Positions 27,901-38,553 of a stretch of DNA of 64,000 bases are shown piece after piece. The notes beneath the pieces are model-generated. The model had not been told where the DNA came from, did not search any database, and saw only the letters and a list, made by a program, of their open reading frames with translations. The number at the start of each line of letters is the position of its first letter. The stretch's first letter is position 1. The DNA is from Pagrus major (taxonomy: Eukaryota > Chordata > Actinopteri > Spariformes > Sparidae): contig NC_133234.1 of NCBI RefSeq assembly GCF_040436345.1, positions 9,486,446-9,550,445 on the forward strand, read 5' to 3'. A program made the position numbers and the translations under genes.

Positions 27901-30900
27901 ACATTGTACTTTGGGTCACTATTAGTATGGTTTTTAACTGTACCTTTATGGTGCGTCAGACGTGGTTTTGTAAGAGATTTGTCACATAAACTACTACAGT
28001 CATGAAAAGAGGCTGCAGGGTTTTTACCAGGTGACTGTACAGACAACAAAGGTCAGTCACATGTTGTTGTCCTTGAGTAGTAGTGGGTGTTACAGTGTAC
28101 AGAACGACATCCAACCCCAGGCGTCCCATTAGAGCAAAACATTCCTCTACCAGTGAGCCAAAGGCAAATCACCACTCATCAAGGTTGATTTTTCAAGCAA
28201 CAGCGATCTTTACACACTGTACGTAAAATATATTTATACTTTTTACACCTCGACAGACAGACGTGCTTTACAGTAGCTTCTGAGGTAAGGTTCCTAGCTC
28301 ATGAGCACTAAAACAGTAATTGAGTATATATAACAGTATATAGTTTATGCTGTTTTATATTTTGTGAGGTAAAAAAATTATCTTTAAATACAAAGGATCC
28401 CAAATTACAAATTATTTTTCATAATCTGAGCACAGTGGGCAGAGTCACATTTTATGCAGGAAGTCAGTCAATCAAGTGAACTTGGGATCCTATTTTTCCA
28501 CCTGTTCTTGAGTCATAAACACAGGAGAAAACTTACTTGCTTTCAGTGCTTATGTATAGTACCATTTTGTATCTTAGCAATACAGTTCAACAGATGCTTG
28601 CTTTTTATGGAAGCCCTAAAGGGCCATGCATTCATACATTTTATTTCCTCCGTTTTCCCGTGATAACGAGTTCATTTCATTTGTTTTCTCGAGATCTCGA
28701 GTTATTATCTCGAAATAACAACTGCCGTTTTCCCGTGATAACGAGTTCATTTCATTTGTTTTCTCGAGATCTCGAGTTATTATCTCGAAATAACAACTGC
28801 CGTTTTTCCCGAGATAACGGGATAATTTTCTCGAGATCTCGAGATAACGAAACTTTGTTTTCCCGAGATAACGATATAATTAATTTGAGATCTTGAGAAA
28901 ACAAAAACGATTGTGTAGTATATTAAATCATTGCAGGAAACATCATTCAGTGTAGTAATGTCAGAGGAGCAGGAGCATATCGATCACTGCGTCACATATC
29001 TTCTCAATCAAGGCCTGACACAGGCTGAAATAGCATCATGCCTTGCTATTACAGATAATATACACATTAGTGTGCGTAATCTAAAAAGACAGTTAGCAAG
29101 GCTTCAGCTATATCAGCGGCACTATGTAAGTAAGCCTGATGTCGTCGTTAACTACATAGCTGACCAGCTACGATGTCCCGGGCGTCTCCATAATCTCAGG
29201 CCTATCATATCACAGTCATTATCTCGAGATCTCAAATTAATTATATCGTTATCTTGGGAAAACAAAGTTTCGTTATCTCGAGATCTCGAGAAAATTATCC
29301 CGTTATCTCGGGAAAACGGCCGTTGTTATTTCGAGATAATAACTCGAGATCTCGAGAAAACAAATGAAATGAACTCGTTATCACGGGAAAACGGCAGTTG
29401 TTATTTCGAGATAATAACTCGAGATCTCGAGAAAACAAATGAAATGAACTCGTTATCACGGGAAAACGGCAGTTGTTATTTCGAGATAATAACTCGAGAT
29501 CTCGAGAAAACAAATGAAATGAACTCGTTATCACGGGAAAACGGAGGAAATAAAATGTATGAATGCATGGCCCTTTAGGGCTTCCGTAGCTTTTGGCCCG
29601 TGGTCCAAGTTTCAGTTTTGGCCATCCAAGCGAAAATATTTGGGGACACGAGATGGACATGCACGCAATTGGATAGAACTACAACCAATCAGATCAGCGA
29701 AAACATGTGACATGGGACTTTGGAAATCTGGACCAGTGATGCTTTGGTCAGTCAATGTATCAAACACACCCCATATTAGATAAATAGCTGTGACTGGGCC
29801 ATCACGAACCAGGTCGCAGAGAAATCTGTCTGAACATGAGCTCACAGATTTGTCCAGTTCCCAGACTTACTTCACCCAGTAATCAAGTGTCAGTGTTATT
29901 TTTACATTACTGGATTACTGGGCTTGGATCAAAACAGCCCTTCTGTTGGGTGGTTCAACCCATGGGTACTGGGTAAAATTAACACCATAACGCTGACACG
30001 GGGTCAAACACCCAGTTGGTGCTGGATAAAGTTAACCCAGTATCGAGTCTGGGCTATATTGACCCTAAGGTGGGTCCATTTTTAACTCAGTGTATTTATA
30101 ATGATATATCAATAATTGTTTCTCAAAGTTTTGATTTGAAGCGGTTTTAGTACCTATTTTTGAATAAAATAAGTTAAAAAATAGTAGCTTTTCAAAAAAA
30201 CCCAAACAGCTACTGTTAGTGGACTCATCGTAAAAACACACACAGAGACAAGGTTACTGCTCATGTAGCCAGGACGCTAGCGGCGATGACCTCAGTTTTT
30301 GGTTTATTTAAATAATTCTCTGTGACATTCATGCTAGCCCATGACACACACGCACGCCCACGTGCACACTCCAGACTCAGGGCAAGGGTATTTATAAACC
30401 GTCACTGCTGTGTCCCCACATCCTGACACACATACCTTTACATCCATCATCTCCATTGCAATCCTCATCGCTCTCCGTGCCTCCTGCCCTCTCATCTGCC
30501 AGCACAAGAGGAATACCGCTAGTATTTACCTTTAGGGCACACACCAATTGGAAATACTTTAATCACCAGCTTTCCCCTTTGATCTTCTTCAAACCCTCTC
30601 ATCCTGACCGTCCTTCGCCTTCTTCAGATTCTCTTTATATGTTATCTTTCCACTCACTTAAAGTTATTTTTTTCCCAATTTCACATTTTATGAGCAAGAA
30701 AGTCACATTTATTTGTAATGTGAGAAACGCATAACTTCTTTGGCCCATACTGACCCTTCCTACTGGGCACAGCTTTTGCACTTTTGTATTAATTTGTCAT
30801 TCAACTTGTTTTCTATACTATCTCCGACTCAAAATGTACTTACTCCATGCTGTGCATCTAGTTTTTCATCCAAAATCATCTCTCTGTTCACATTTGATCA

Positions 30901-33900
30901 TTTTGTGAACTGTTTTACTGTTGTTTCTTACCATCATTAAGCATTAAGCTAACATTAGCCACCATATGTTAATACTGTAGCTAGCCAGCTAGCTATACGT
31001 GAGGATAAAGTAGTAAAACCCCTGAATAAACTAAGCAAGTGTGTGTTTTACGTTAGGGTTATTACGTTATTACATAAAAAAGAAAAAAATCCGGAATCTG
31101 TGCCTTCCTCAGGCCTGTAATAAGCCCACCCAATCGTTTGATTCAGTCGAGTGAAATGATTGGACAGCCTGCTTGCCTGTCTAACTACGTACCTGTCATG
31201 GCACATGACCAGAGTCTTCCAGAAAGCTAGGCGGATATATTGCTAAAGCTATTAGCAAGCCAGTCGCACAATATGGAAAAGAGCAGCCAAAGTGGAAACT
31301 TGTTTGTTGTTTACAATCCCTATAGTACTTTTTTTTCTTTCATGTGAATGTTTTGCACATTGACAGTTCATTTTAGGCTACTTCTGCATGTGACTCAGAG
31401 CTGCAACAGACTGTGACAAATTTAAAATGACTCTAAAGTATAAACAAGTTTTAAGAGGCCAAATATAGCTTGTGTTTACTTTACTGGCCTAATTGTAAAA
31501 GGTTATAAACTGAGCATGATACAGTATACTGGACTATCATTCTTGTTAATTCCAACTTTGATTTCAGTTTTGTATCTTTGGCAATCGACCTCACTAGTAG
31601 TTGCTGAGATTTGGGAACATGTAACCTTGCTAGAATGAACAATGACAGGACAGGAATGGAGCGGTCAGATGGTCAGACAGATTGAAAATATAACAAGTGT
31701 TTGTGAGATCATCTAAATCCTTTTATTTGGAGGTAAAAACAATAATAACAGAAAGCTAGGCGGATATATTGCTAAAGCTATTAGCAAGCCAGTCGCACAA
31801 TATGGAAAAGAGCAGCCAAAGTGGAAACTTGTTTGTTGTTTACAATCCCTATAGTACTTTTTTTTCTTTCATGTGAATGACACATGAGGTAGTTGGATAT
31901 GGTTACCAATGACAATGATGCACTGTGCTCTCAGGAACAGCGTCGATCCTTGGAGCCAATTTGACATATTTGCTGAACCATGTAATTACAACATCATGTT
32001 AGCTTGCATTTTGAAAGAAGGACCCGTGTCACAACCCCAGTGAAATGACTTGTTTTACTATCACAACTTGAGCCGTTCTGTTCAAAAACATTTGGAAAAA
32101 GTTAGAAGAGCCACACCATTAGTTTGTTTTAATCCAATTCAAGTGAGGAGGTCAAACTTTTTTGGCTTCACGCCCCACTGAGCAGCTTTTATCGGAATAA
32201 ACATGGCTCCGCCTCCAACGCTGTATCCAGATTTCCCTTATTAGATCCATGGTACACAGCCACTGAGCCACAGAACAACAAGTCACTGCAGCAGCAACAG
32301 ACTCGTGGCTAACCCAGTAACGTTAGCACATAGCACACACCCACAGCAAAGAGCAATAACTGCTGAGCCGGGTAGCATTTTCACACCGAGGTACGTTCAT
32401 GACAGCTATTTTGCTTGTGTTTATTTGATTGTGGCATTTGACAGAGTTGTTTATTTATGTATTTATTTGACCAAAAAAGCTAAAAGAACTTGTTAAATGT
32501 AGCGAACTAGACATTCACATGTCTGTCAAAGGAGAGGTCAAAAGAGAGGCTTCTGAGGCCTGGAGGGATCGGGTAGGTTTTTTCGGTTGGATTTTTTCGA
32601 GCTTATTTTTGCTGGTTTCTACAAAGTGACCAATCCCAGCTTTAAGAATGCAAGTTTTCATTTGTGAAAAGAAGAATGTGTAATTTCTTCTTTAAACCTT
32701 CCATGGCCTCCCTTTAAAAGTTTTTCTAAAATACTTTGAGGAGCAAATGAGGATGACATTGCTGACAGGTTGGAGCCGGGAGGTTCTCGCATAAATGCAT
32801 CATGGATTAAGTGTGATTCAGTCGTCAGTGCTCCTACAATGACAAACTCTGTGTTTTGCACATTGACAGTTCATTTTAGGCTACTTCTGCATGTGACTCA
32901 GAGCTGCAACAGACTGTGACAAATTTAAAATGACTCTAAAGTATAAACAAGTTTTAAGAGGCCAAATATAGCTTGTGTTTACTTTACTGGCCTAATTGTA
33001 AAAGGTTATAAACTGAGCATGATACAGTATACTGGACTATCATTCTTGTTAATTCCAACTTCGATTTCAGTTTTGTATCTTTGGCAATCGACCTCACTAG
33101 TAGTTGCTGAGATTTGGGAACATGTAACCTTGCTAGAATGAACAATGACAGGACAGGAATGGAGCGGTCAGATGGTCAGACAGATTGAAAATATAACAAG
33201 TGTTTGTGAGATCATCTAAATCCTTTTATTTGGAGGTAAAAACAATAAAGTGAGCATATCTACAGTCTCCATCATTTCACAGGAAAACTGTGTGCGAACA
33301 ACTACTTTAAGTACAGTAGGTAGGTCAAAGTTGAAACAGGAAGTTGGCCTGGAAACTTATATGCATGTATTATTAAGACCTTGATACGGCAACGCGCTCA
33401 GCCTTGCTTACAATTTTGCCCAGTGGTCACTTGTGGTATTCAAGCAAAAAAAAAATTCCTCTATCCACCATCATTATAAAAGACCTGGCGAACAAGGTCA
33501 ATTATGACTCTTTCTATTATTTATATTTGAGCTAAGAAAGGGATGTAAAAATCTGTGATGTCATCACAATGTGAGGGCAGGGCCAGCGGGAGAAACAGGA
33601 GAAACACTACTGTGCATATTCAGTGGGCGACATAAACAGGAAGTAAACCCAGAAGCTAGAAAAGTTTTTGGTGAATGCACCAGGCAGGCAATTCTCATTA
33701 GACTGTATAAATGCCATTTTTGGGGTTTGGTGTCTCGTTCTATTATACATCTATGGCTCATAACTGACTGCAACATGACAAGCCTGGCTAAACTGATAAA
33801 CCTACTCATGCTTCTTGCCCTATATGACTTATTTTTAGCAATGCTGCCATAGGAGATTTCTGAAACTAACTGGGATAGAAATGATGTCTGAAACTAGACC

Positions 33901-34541
33901 CAACCGAAAAGATTGTGCAACTTATAACTGATGAATCCTCTGTACTGTTCCTCACACGCTCTCCACCCTCCCCTTTCTTTGTTACAGCGCACAGTGCGTC
34001 TCGTAGCTACTACAAGAGCTTCCCACTCATGGACTTCACCCAGTACCAACCTGTGGCACCTCCTACCTTCCAGCCTGTGGTGCCATTACCGCCCAAAGAG
34101 AAGTCGTACATCCACCACCACCAGCCCATATCAGCGCACCACGACCTCCATGCCCCCCTCTCAATCTCGATCCCTTCCAGCCACCTGGAGCACTCGCGCA
34201 TCCCCAAGACCACCACGCACCCGCTGCTCACCAGCTCAGCCTTCAAAGCCTGGGAGCCGACTGGCCGCCACGTCCACAGACAGGCCTCCGCCCCGGGGCA
34301 AACCTCCTCCTCCATGCACAGCTCCACCCGGAGACATGCCTACTCTACCCGCAGGCAGCAGAGCATAGAAAACATGCCGGATCTCTTTAACCAGCCCTAT
34401 GGGGGCATGTACGGAGGAGCTGGAGGGGGGGCAGGGCAGGGGCAGCATCTACAGGGGCAGCACCCATCTCAACCCCCCTACTACCACCACACCAGGCAGA
34501 AGAGCTACTCCACCCACAGTACGACTGAGGTGACCGTCTGA
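13867..34541 (+). CDS. shisa8: Shisa-family AMPA-receptor auxiliary protein (shisa8/CKAMP39-like), 3' part
   Basis: Three coding exons join in phase: 13867-13991 (GCAG acceptor, GTGAGT donor), 26614-26727 (CAG acceptor, GTAAGT donor) and 33988-34541 (ACAG acceptor, TGA stop). They encode about 263 residues of cytoplasmic tail. Family marks: 'TLTDLLKQQ', which in Shisa6/7/8/9 follows the post-membrane segment; 'LNKYTSLKAV' at the end of the second exon; and the C-terminal type II PDZ ligand EVTV, known in CKAMP44/Shisa9. The tail is rich in His, Pro, Ser and Gly. The signal peptide, cysteine-rich ectodomain and membrane span are not in the window. Known role of the family: neuronal type I membrane proteins that bind AMPA receptors and anchor to PSD-95-type PDZ scaffolds. 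The choice of shisa8 over shisa9 or shisa6 rests on proximity to desi1 and xrcc6, as on human 22q13. The family call is strong; the paralog call is inference. Confidence 0.85.
14070..14470. mobile_element. Interspersed repeat family R1, copy 2
   Basis: It lies only about 80 bp downstream of a shisa8 exon and shares the R1 blocks 'GTGGTGGAGTTAAAGG', 'GTTCAAGACTGTGTTTCAAC', 'TTTTTAAGGAGACC' and 'CATAAGCACAG' with copies 1 and 3. It has no coding function. Confidence 0.7.
14581..14610. repeat. (GT)15 microsatellite
   Basis: Fifteen perfect GT units. Confidence 0.95.
15900..16400. mobile_element. Interspersed repeat family R1, copy 3
   Basis: It shares 'GTGAAACCACTGGA', 'GACTTCGGGACAATTTTC' and 'TTCTTTTCCTAACCC' blocks with copies 1 and 2. 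It is the longest copy and includes a segment around 16190-16260 that is also recognisable in copy 1 ('CATCTCCAGCTGTG', 'AACAGGTATTTTTAGGCC'). Confidence 0.65.
17913..18284. mobile_element. MITE, about 370 bp (AAAGGTGCAATAWG family)
   Basis: The left end TTAAAAGGTGCAATAAGTAA is inverted against the right end TTACATGCTGCATCTTTA. The interior includes 'GTTAGCATGCTAACCAGC'. A reverse-oriented diverged copy lies at 27290-27600 and a truncated one at 8879-9010. Confidence 0.75.
18902..19072 (+). pseudogene. Unidentified exon-like open frame
   Basis: Behind a CAG-type acceptor preceded by a pyrimidine-rich stretch, an open frame of about 56 codons runs from CGTAACCGAGG to a TGA at 19070-19072. Its composition is GC- and CpG-richer than the surroundings. 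The translation has a natural protein look ('LGIDAIIQLLQEG', 'SFNYWMFFEHMVQS'). I do not recognise the family. It starts in a phase (0 or ambiguous) that does not fit the neighbouring shisa8 exons and ends in a stop. It could be an alternative terminal exon, a degraded processed copy of another gene, or a transposon remnant. Confidence 0.3.
22795..23085. mobile_element. Diverged MITE, reverse copy of the 40167-40489 family
   Basis: Blocks such as 'TTCTTGTGCATGTAAAA', 'CAGAAGCTCCTCTCTCCCAC', 'ACACTGCTCCTGAAAC', 'GTGACATCACACTA' and 'GGTGCTGGCTCAGG' are the reverse complement of the element at 40167-40489. The terminal repeats have decayed. Confidence 0.75.
24070..24099. repeat. (GAT)10 trinucleotide repeat
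   Basis: Ten perfect GAT units, followed by looser GATGATGA clusters up to about 24155. It is intronic. Confidence 0.92.
24651..24720. repeat. (AC)35 microsatellite
   Basis: Thirty-five perfect AC units. It is paired in inverted sense with the (TG)n tract at 24927-24986. Confidence 0.97.
24927..24986. repeat. (TG)30 microsatellite
   Basis: Thirty perfect TG units, complementary in sense to the (AC)35 tract about 206 bp to the left. Confidence 0.97.
27290..27600. mobile_element. Diverged MITE, reverse copy of 17913-18284 family
   Basis: 'GGCTGGTTAGTATGCTAACTTC' and 'GTGTTTACACCACTAGCACAG' are the reverse complement of blocks inside 17913-18284. The sequence ends in 'GAACCCTTTA'. The termini are decayed. 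Confidence 0.6.
28650..28799. repeat. 75-bp tandem repeat, two copies (left arm)
   Basis: The CCGTTTT(C)CCCG start points fall at 28650, 28725 and 28800, a period of exactly 75. The two full units appear identical. A third, diverged partial unit follows with CCCGAGATAACG. Confidence 0.92.
28931..29578 (+). CDS. Transposon ORF: HTH/integrase-associated N-terminal fragment fused to repeat-encoded peptide
   Basis: A 215-codon open frame. About residues 10-95 come from the unique core and look like a winged HTH: 'HCVTYLLNQGLTQAEIASC' then 'ISVRNLKRQLARLQLYQR' and 'VVNYIADQLRCPGRLH'. From memory this resembles the region ahead of the integrase-type core in a family of fish and cnidarian 'integrase core domain' proteins. 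No catalytic DDE core follows; instead the frame runs into the right inverted arm and reads the 75-bp units as 25-residue repeats ending 'LEKTNEMNSLSRENG'. The product is probably not functional. It is useful mainly as a clue to the autonomous parent element. Confidence 0.5.
   Translation: MQETSFSVVMSEEQEHIDHCVTYLLNQGLTQAEIASCLAITDNIHISVRNLKRQLARLQLYQRHYVSKPDVVVNYIADQLRCPGRLHNLRPIISQSLSRDLKLIISLSWENKVSLSRDLEKIIPLSRENGRCYFEIITRDLEKTNEMNSLSRENGSCYFEIITRDLEKTNEMNSLSRENGSCYFEIITRDLEKTNEMNSLSRENGGNKMYECMAL
29318..29543. repeat. 75-bp tandem repeat, three copies (right arm, inverted)
   Basis: Equivalent positions recur at 29318, 29393, 29468 and 29543, a period of exactly 75. The units are the reverse complement of the left-arm units. 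There is one unit more than in the left arm, so the arms differ in length by one repeat. Confidence 0.92.
29870..30100. repeat. ACCCAG/CTGGGT-rich interspersed repeat
   Basis: Many copies of ACCCAGT, CTGGGT and TGGGT(A/G) in both orientations occur within 230 bp, ending in 'TTTTTAACTCAGTGTA'. I have seen similar sequence as a fish non-autonomous element, but I could not define clean terminal repeats here. Confidence 0.45.
31220..31745. repeat. Segmental duplication, short copy (A+B)
   Basis: Block A (31220-31350) recurs at 31749-31879, and block B (31351-31745) recurs at 32854-33248. Only one base difference was noticed in block B (T at about 31560 against C at about 33063), so the event is recent. 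In this copy A and B are joined directly. Confidence 0.95.
31749..33248. repeat. Segmental duplication, long copy (A+X+B)
   Basis: The same A and B blocks are separated by a 974-bp segment X (31880-32853) that is absent from the neighbouring copy. X carries no obvious terminal inverted repeats. The two copies are in direct tandem, separated by three bases. Confidence 0.95.
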
Positions 34542-37500
34542 GCACCGAGGCCTCAGAGGTGTTTTAGCATATTTAAAGTCTTTGGTGTTAGCTAAATGCC
34601 AGAGTTTGGGACAGTTGGCCCAACAGATGAGGGAATTAAACCGAGAGACACATTCAGATGCAAAGGGAAGTTTTGATTGGTGGAAACATTGAGATTCAGG
34701 GGAAAGACAGCATAGCAGAACAACCACTCTGACAGATAATGCTTGAAAAGATTATTATTGGACTCCAACAAGGGTCACACAAAGTATATAGACTGTACCT
34801 GAAAGATAATTTTCCGTGGTTGCTTAAAACCACTCTCAGGCTCACACAGCTGTGACAGACTCTCAACAGTTTTGGGAGAACACTGTGGTTTCATTGGGGT
34901 TGTACAGGCTTTAGATTGATTTTGTCCATGGTAAGGTTTTACATGTTGGTTTCCTGTCGGTGAATTTGTGTTAGCCAAGTAAGTTTAGGTACAGTAGGTC
35001 AGGTAGGGCTGTTAAAACATTCCACAATGAGCCTGGAGCTGACCAAACCAGCAGCCAGAGCCCAGACTTTCTGACATCGTCAATTCAAAGAGACAATCGG
35101 TGCAAACATGCAGCTATTTTCAGTTGCTGCATTTGATGTATATGTGGTTTATTACGATCTTTAAGATCGATTTCTGTGGGAAGAGTTAGACCTCAGGAAC
35201 CATTCACTTAAATTTGAAGGTACACTGAAAATCTTTTACCCCTACTGGCAACCAGTCGGAACTGCAACACAGCACTAAAACGTCCCTTAAAACACATTCA
35301 CTGCTCCCTTTAAATTTAATAATTAAAGAAAGTTAGTTTGACATTTTAGAAAAATACACTTAAAGACTTTCTTGCAAAGAACCCGCCAGCTGCGCGTTAG
35401 CTTAGCTTAGCAAGGTTGGCAAAATGCCAGCACCAACCACAACAAAATAACTCCCTGGATTCTTGCTGTGTCAAGATATACAAGATACAAGTCAAATGCG
35501 TTGATTAATCAGATTTAGATTTAGATTTAGATTTTGTTACCATTGGACAGATTAATATATCTCCATGATAAATAATAGAATATAATAAACTTCAGATTCA
35601 GGGTTTCAGACTAATGTTTTCCCTGGTGCGCCTAACTTTTTCATTTAAATGCATCAGCACACAATTGAGTTGCACCCACTAGTACATTTTAATTTAATTT
35701 TCTAACAAATCATGTAAATGATTGTAAACATGAATAAAGATAAATTTAAGTTTTCATAGCACATGCAACAAGAAATTAAAATAAGTTTATAAGTGCAGAT
35801 GTTCAAAGTGCTTGCTGAATATCAGGAAAAAAGTTAAGTTGCACTTGGCAGATTTTGGGGCACATGTTGCATCCTGGAGCCCTGACATTACAGTACTTTG
35901 ATCAAATTCTTTGCTAAATTATTTGTTTTTGCTCTCAGACATCATATGGTTTGATTTTGAAGCCAAAAATATGAGCGCCAGGCTACATATTATTTAAGCT
36001 GTTCATTGCTATGCTCAATTAGTTGTATGGGGCAGTAAAAAATCCAACCTCTATAAAGCATGAATGGACCACAAGGGTTTTGAGCGATACCCCAGTTGCT
36101 TATTGTCTGGCATAAAAATTCCATTAAAACGCCATTAAATTCTCCATCTGTAACCATAAAAATCTGACTACAGATGATCATCCAGTACTTGACCACAATT
36201 AAATTGTATAACGACATCCCTCACACACACATAAAATTTACATCTCTGTGAAATAGCAACCACCTTATTTAACTGGATCACAGAATAATCAGTCAGAAAA
36301 GGCATTCAGATTAAGGTTTAATCTAGAAAATTTAAATGTTAAATTAAATAAACCATGTAATGTACTCCATGTAATCTGTATAATCGTAAATCATCTCAAG
36401 GTAACACAGTTCAGGTCATTTCCAGGCCCAGTAGATGCCTTTCTGTGCAGTTCTTTCAGAAATTCCCTTGTTCTTGTAAAAACACCTCAACTACTTTGCA
36501 TCTCTCGGTCTACCTCCATGCACAGCTGTTTTTTCTTCATTTGTTTCTCTCCTCTTTCGGCCTCTCCCACCCTCTCACCACAATGAAGCGCTTTGCATTC
36601 TGTGCCATCAGGCCAAGCATACAGGGACAGCATCCCCGGGGTCACATTAACTCGATGGTGAGGACAATGCCACCATCATGTCAGCTCCCATCAACCTCCA
36701 TCCCGACCAGAGAGAGGGAGAGGAGGAACGAGAGGGGCAGAGAAAGAGCCAGAGGCTGCGACTCTTTAGAAAAGCAGAGAATGGGAGGAGAGAGAAGAGG
36801 AAAATAGAAAAACAAACGTACGTGGCTGCGTGTTTTCCTTCCTTGGGGGAAGGAGTCACTGTGGATCTGGGTCTCTCACTACTGAACCGTCTCGGTCATA
36901 ACTCAGAGTGTATGGACATGTGTGGATGCTTCTGTGTAATTCCTAACCCTCAGGCACCATTGCAGGGGGATTCGCTGAGGCATTTCTGGACCTGGAGCGT
37001 TTAACATTTCTCATCTTGTCTCTGAAGCCTGGACAGCAAAGGACACTGCTGCTATGAACGTGCAACAGTTAATGCAACGCCTCCATCGTACTTGTTGGTG
37101 AAAGTTTATGGCCGCAACACCCTCAGGAACTGCACAATGAAGTGAACTGTTGATGATGATTGCACGTGTGTACGGAAATCCTTTCCTAAACTTCTGTAAT
37201 ATTTGCGCGAACAGAGCAGAGATGATTTTACGATGCTAATTTTTTTATTTGGTTAGGTGTTAAGTTCTTTGTAGCAGTTAAGAGTCAAGATTAATGGAGG
37301 TGAGACGGAACCAAGAACAAATGCAATTGATCGACAAATCATACAATAACAGCGCAACACATACTGTAGCACTGACCAAATGTCTCTTTGCAGCTAATCT
37401 ACACGCATATATAAACAGCATAAAACACACTGGGGCTGCAGTCACTGACAACACATAAATTCCCAATATTTTACCAAATCAGATTCTGGTGTCTCAGTCC

Positions 37501-38553
37501 CCCACATCAACATAACATGTATAAGACCTTAAGGGTGATCTATATGCAAAAACTTTCTTCTAACAGCAGAAATATCAAAACCCTTTGATATCATGCTTTA
37601 TATAAAGAAGCACGACATCTGTGAGCAGCCGTGATCCTGCCACAATAATAGATCATCGTCTTCCCTGATGGAGGACATGTTGAGCCGGGCTCACACCACA
37701 GAAGTTTTAAAATCCTATATATAAATAGCTGATTGTGAAATTGGATTGCATCACACACATAAGGAGAATCCTCACATTATCTCTCTCACATGATCACATG
37801 GGGAGGAAAATGTAAACAAATGGAGACTTAGGGCGTGACATCTTGTATCTTGTATCTCTGTAGTAATGATAATACTTTGCTGTATTATAAATAGACAAAA
37901 GCGTAAGAAACAAGGATGAATGAGAAAATGGTGGGGGAGAGACGATCAAGGTGTGTTGTCTGTTCTTCAGCAAGAACTGGACGCGAGATTTTAGCCGTCA
38001 GTTTTATTATCTGTCAACAGTAGTATGCTAGTTAACATTAGCCTGAAGGGCTGGGGTTGTTCACAGTTGCTTGACAACACCATCAGCTGCTCAGGGACAT
38101 CTCTCTCATTGGCTATTGTGAAAATACTGATATACTGACATAATGAAATTCGTAGTCGTCATGATTTGAAATGCTCGAGACATGTTTGATATTTATCTAT
38201 CGTAGCAGTTTGGGAGGTTTAAGACTGGATCTATAAACCCCTCCCATTACCAGACTGCGAATCGAAATACCAAAAATGCAACAAATGGAATTGAAAGGGG
38301 AGGAGTGATTGCACCCAAACACTCACCCTCCACAGGGATATGATCACAGAGATAGTTTGATCACAGAGATACCTATCATAACTGCCACTCCATATTGACC
38401 CCCAGCCACACACACAGTCATCAAAGACGCAAGAGGTGATGTTTTCTGAGCATCTTGCTGCAGGCTGAGCCCTTTCTTCACATCCACTAAAAAACACAAA
38501 TATTGATGTCTTTCTTTCTCAGATTTCAACTGTCTATACAATATGTTGGCGCA

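Larger units (their letters stand above)
28608..29586. mobile_element. Palindromic DNA transposon with nested 75-bp tandem repeats
   Basis: The outer ends GGAAGCCCTAAAGGGCCATG (left) and its reverse complement (right, ending GGGCTTCC at 29585) are perfectly inverted. The inverted arms run 28608-28897 and 29222-29586. TA dinucleotides at 28606-28607 and 29587-29588 are candidate target duplications. Each arm carries a 75-bp tandem unit: two copies on the left (28650-28799) and three on the right (29318-29543). Each unit contains the 14-bp palindrome CTCGAGATCTCGAG. The unique core (about 28898-29221) encodes an HTH-like segment (separate entry). It is a derivative of a DNA transposon; the superfamily is uncertain. 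Confidence 0.85.
26728..33987 (+). other. shisa8 last intron
   Basis: A 7.3 kb intron between GTAAGT (26728) and TTACAG (33987). It contains the reverse MITE copy at 27290-27600, the palindromic transposon at 28608-29586, an ACCCAG-rich repeat at 29870-30100 and the duplicated segment 31220-33248. No conserved coding exon was recognised apart from the transposon ORF. Confidence 0.75.

Noticed and set aside
28900-29700. CRISPR-like array suggested by regularly spaced repeats
   Set aside because: The 75-bp units are contiguous and palindromic inside a eukaryotic inverted-repeat transposon; there are no unique spacers and no cas genes.
33564-33852. Open frames on both strands just upstream of the last shisa8 exon
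   Set aside because: They lie inside the last shisa8 intron, overlap each other on opposite strands, and have no conserved motif.
33915-33987. Extending the last shisa8 exon to the upstream ATG at 33915
   Set aside because: The pyrimidine tract and TTACAG acceptor at 33987 and the phase match to the previous exon (G|CG completes Ala) show the upstream part is intron.
36445-37004. Overlapping open frames rich in Arg/Glu, possibly a small gene
   Set aside because: Composition follows a GA-rich tract; no splice context, no recognisable domain, and competing frames on both strands. More likely shisa8 3' flank.
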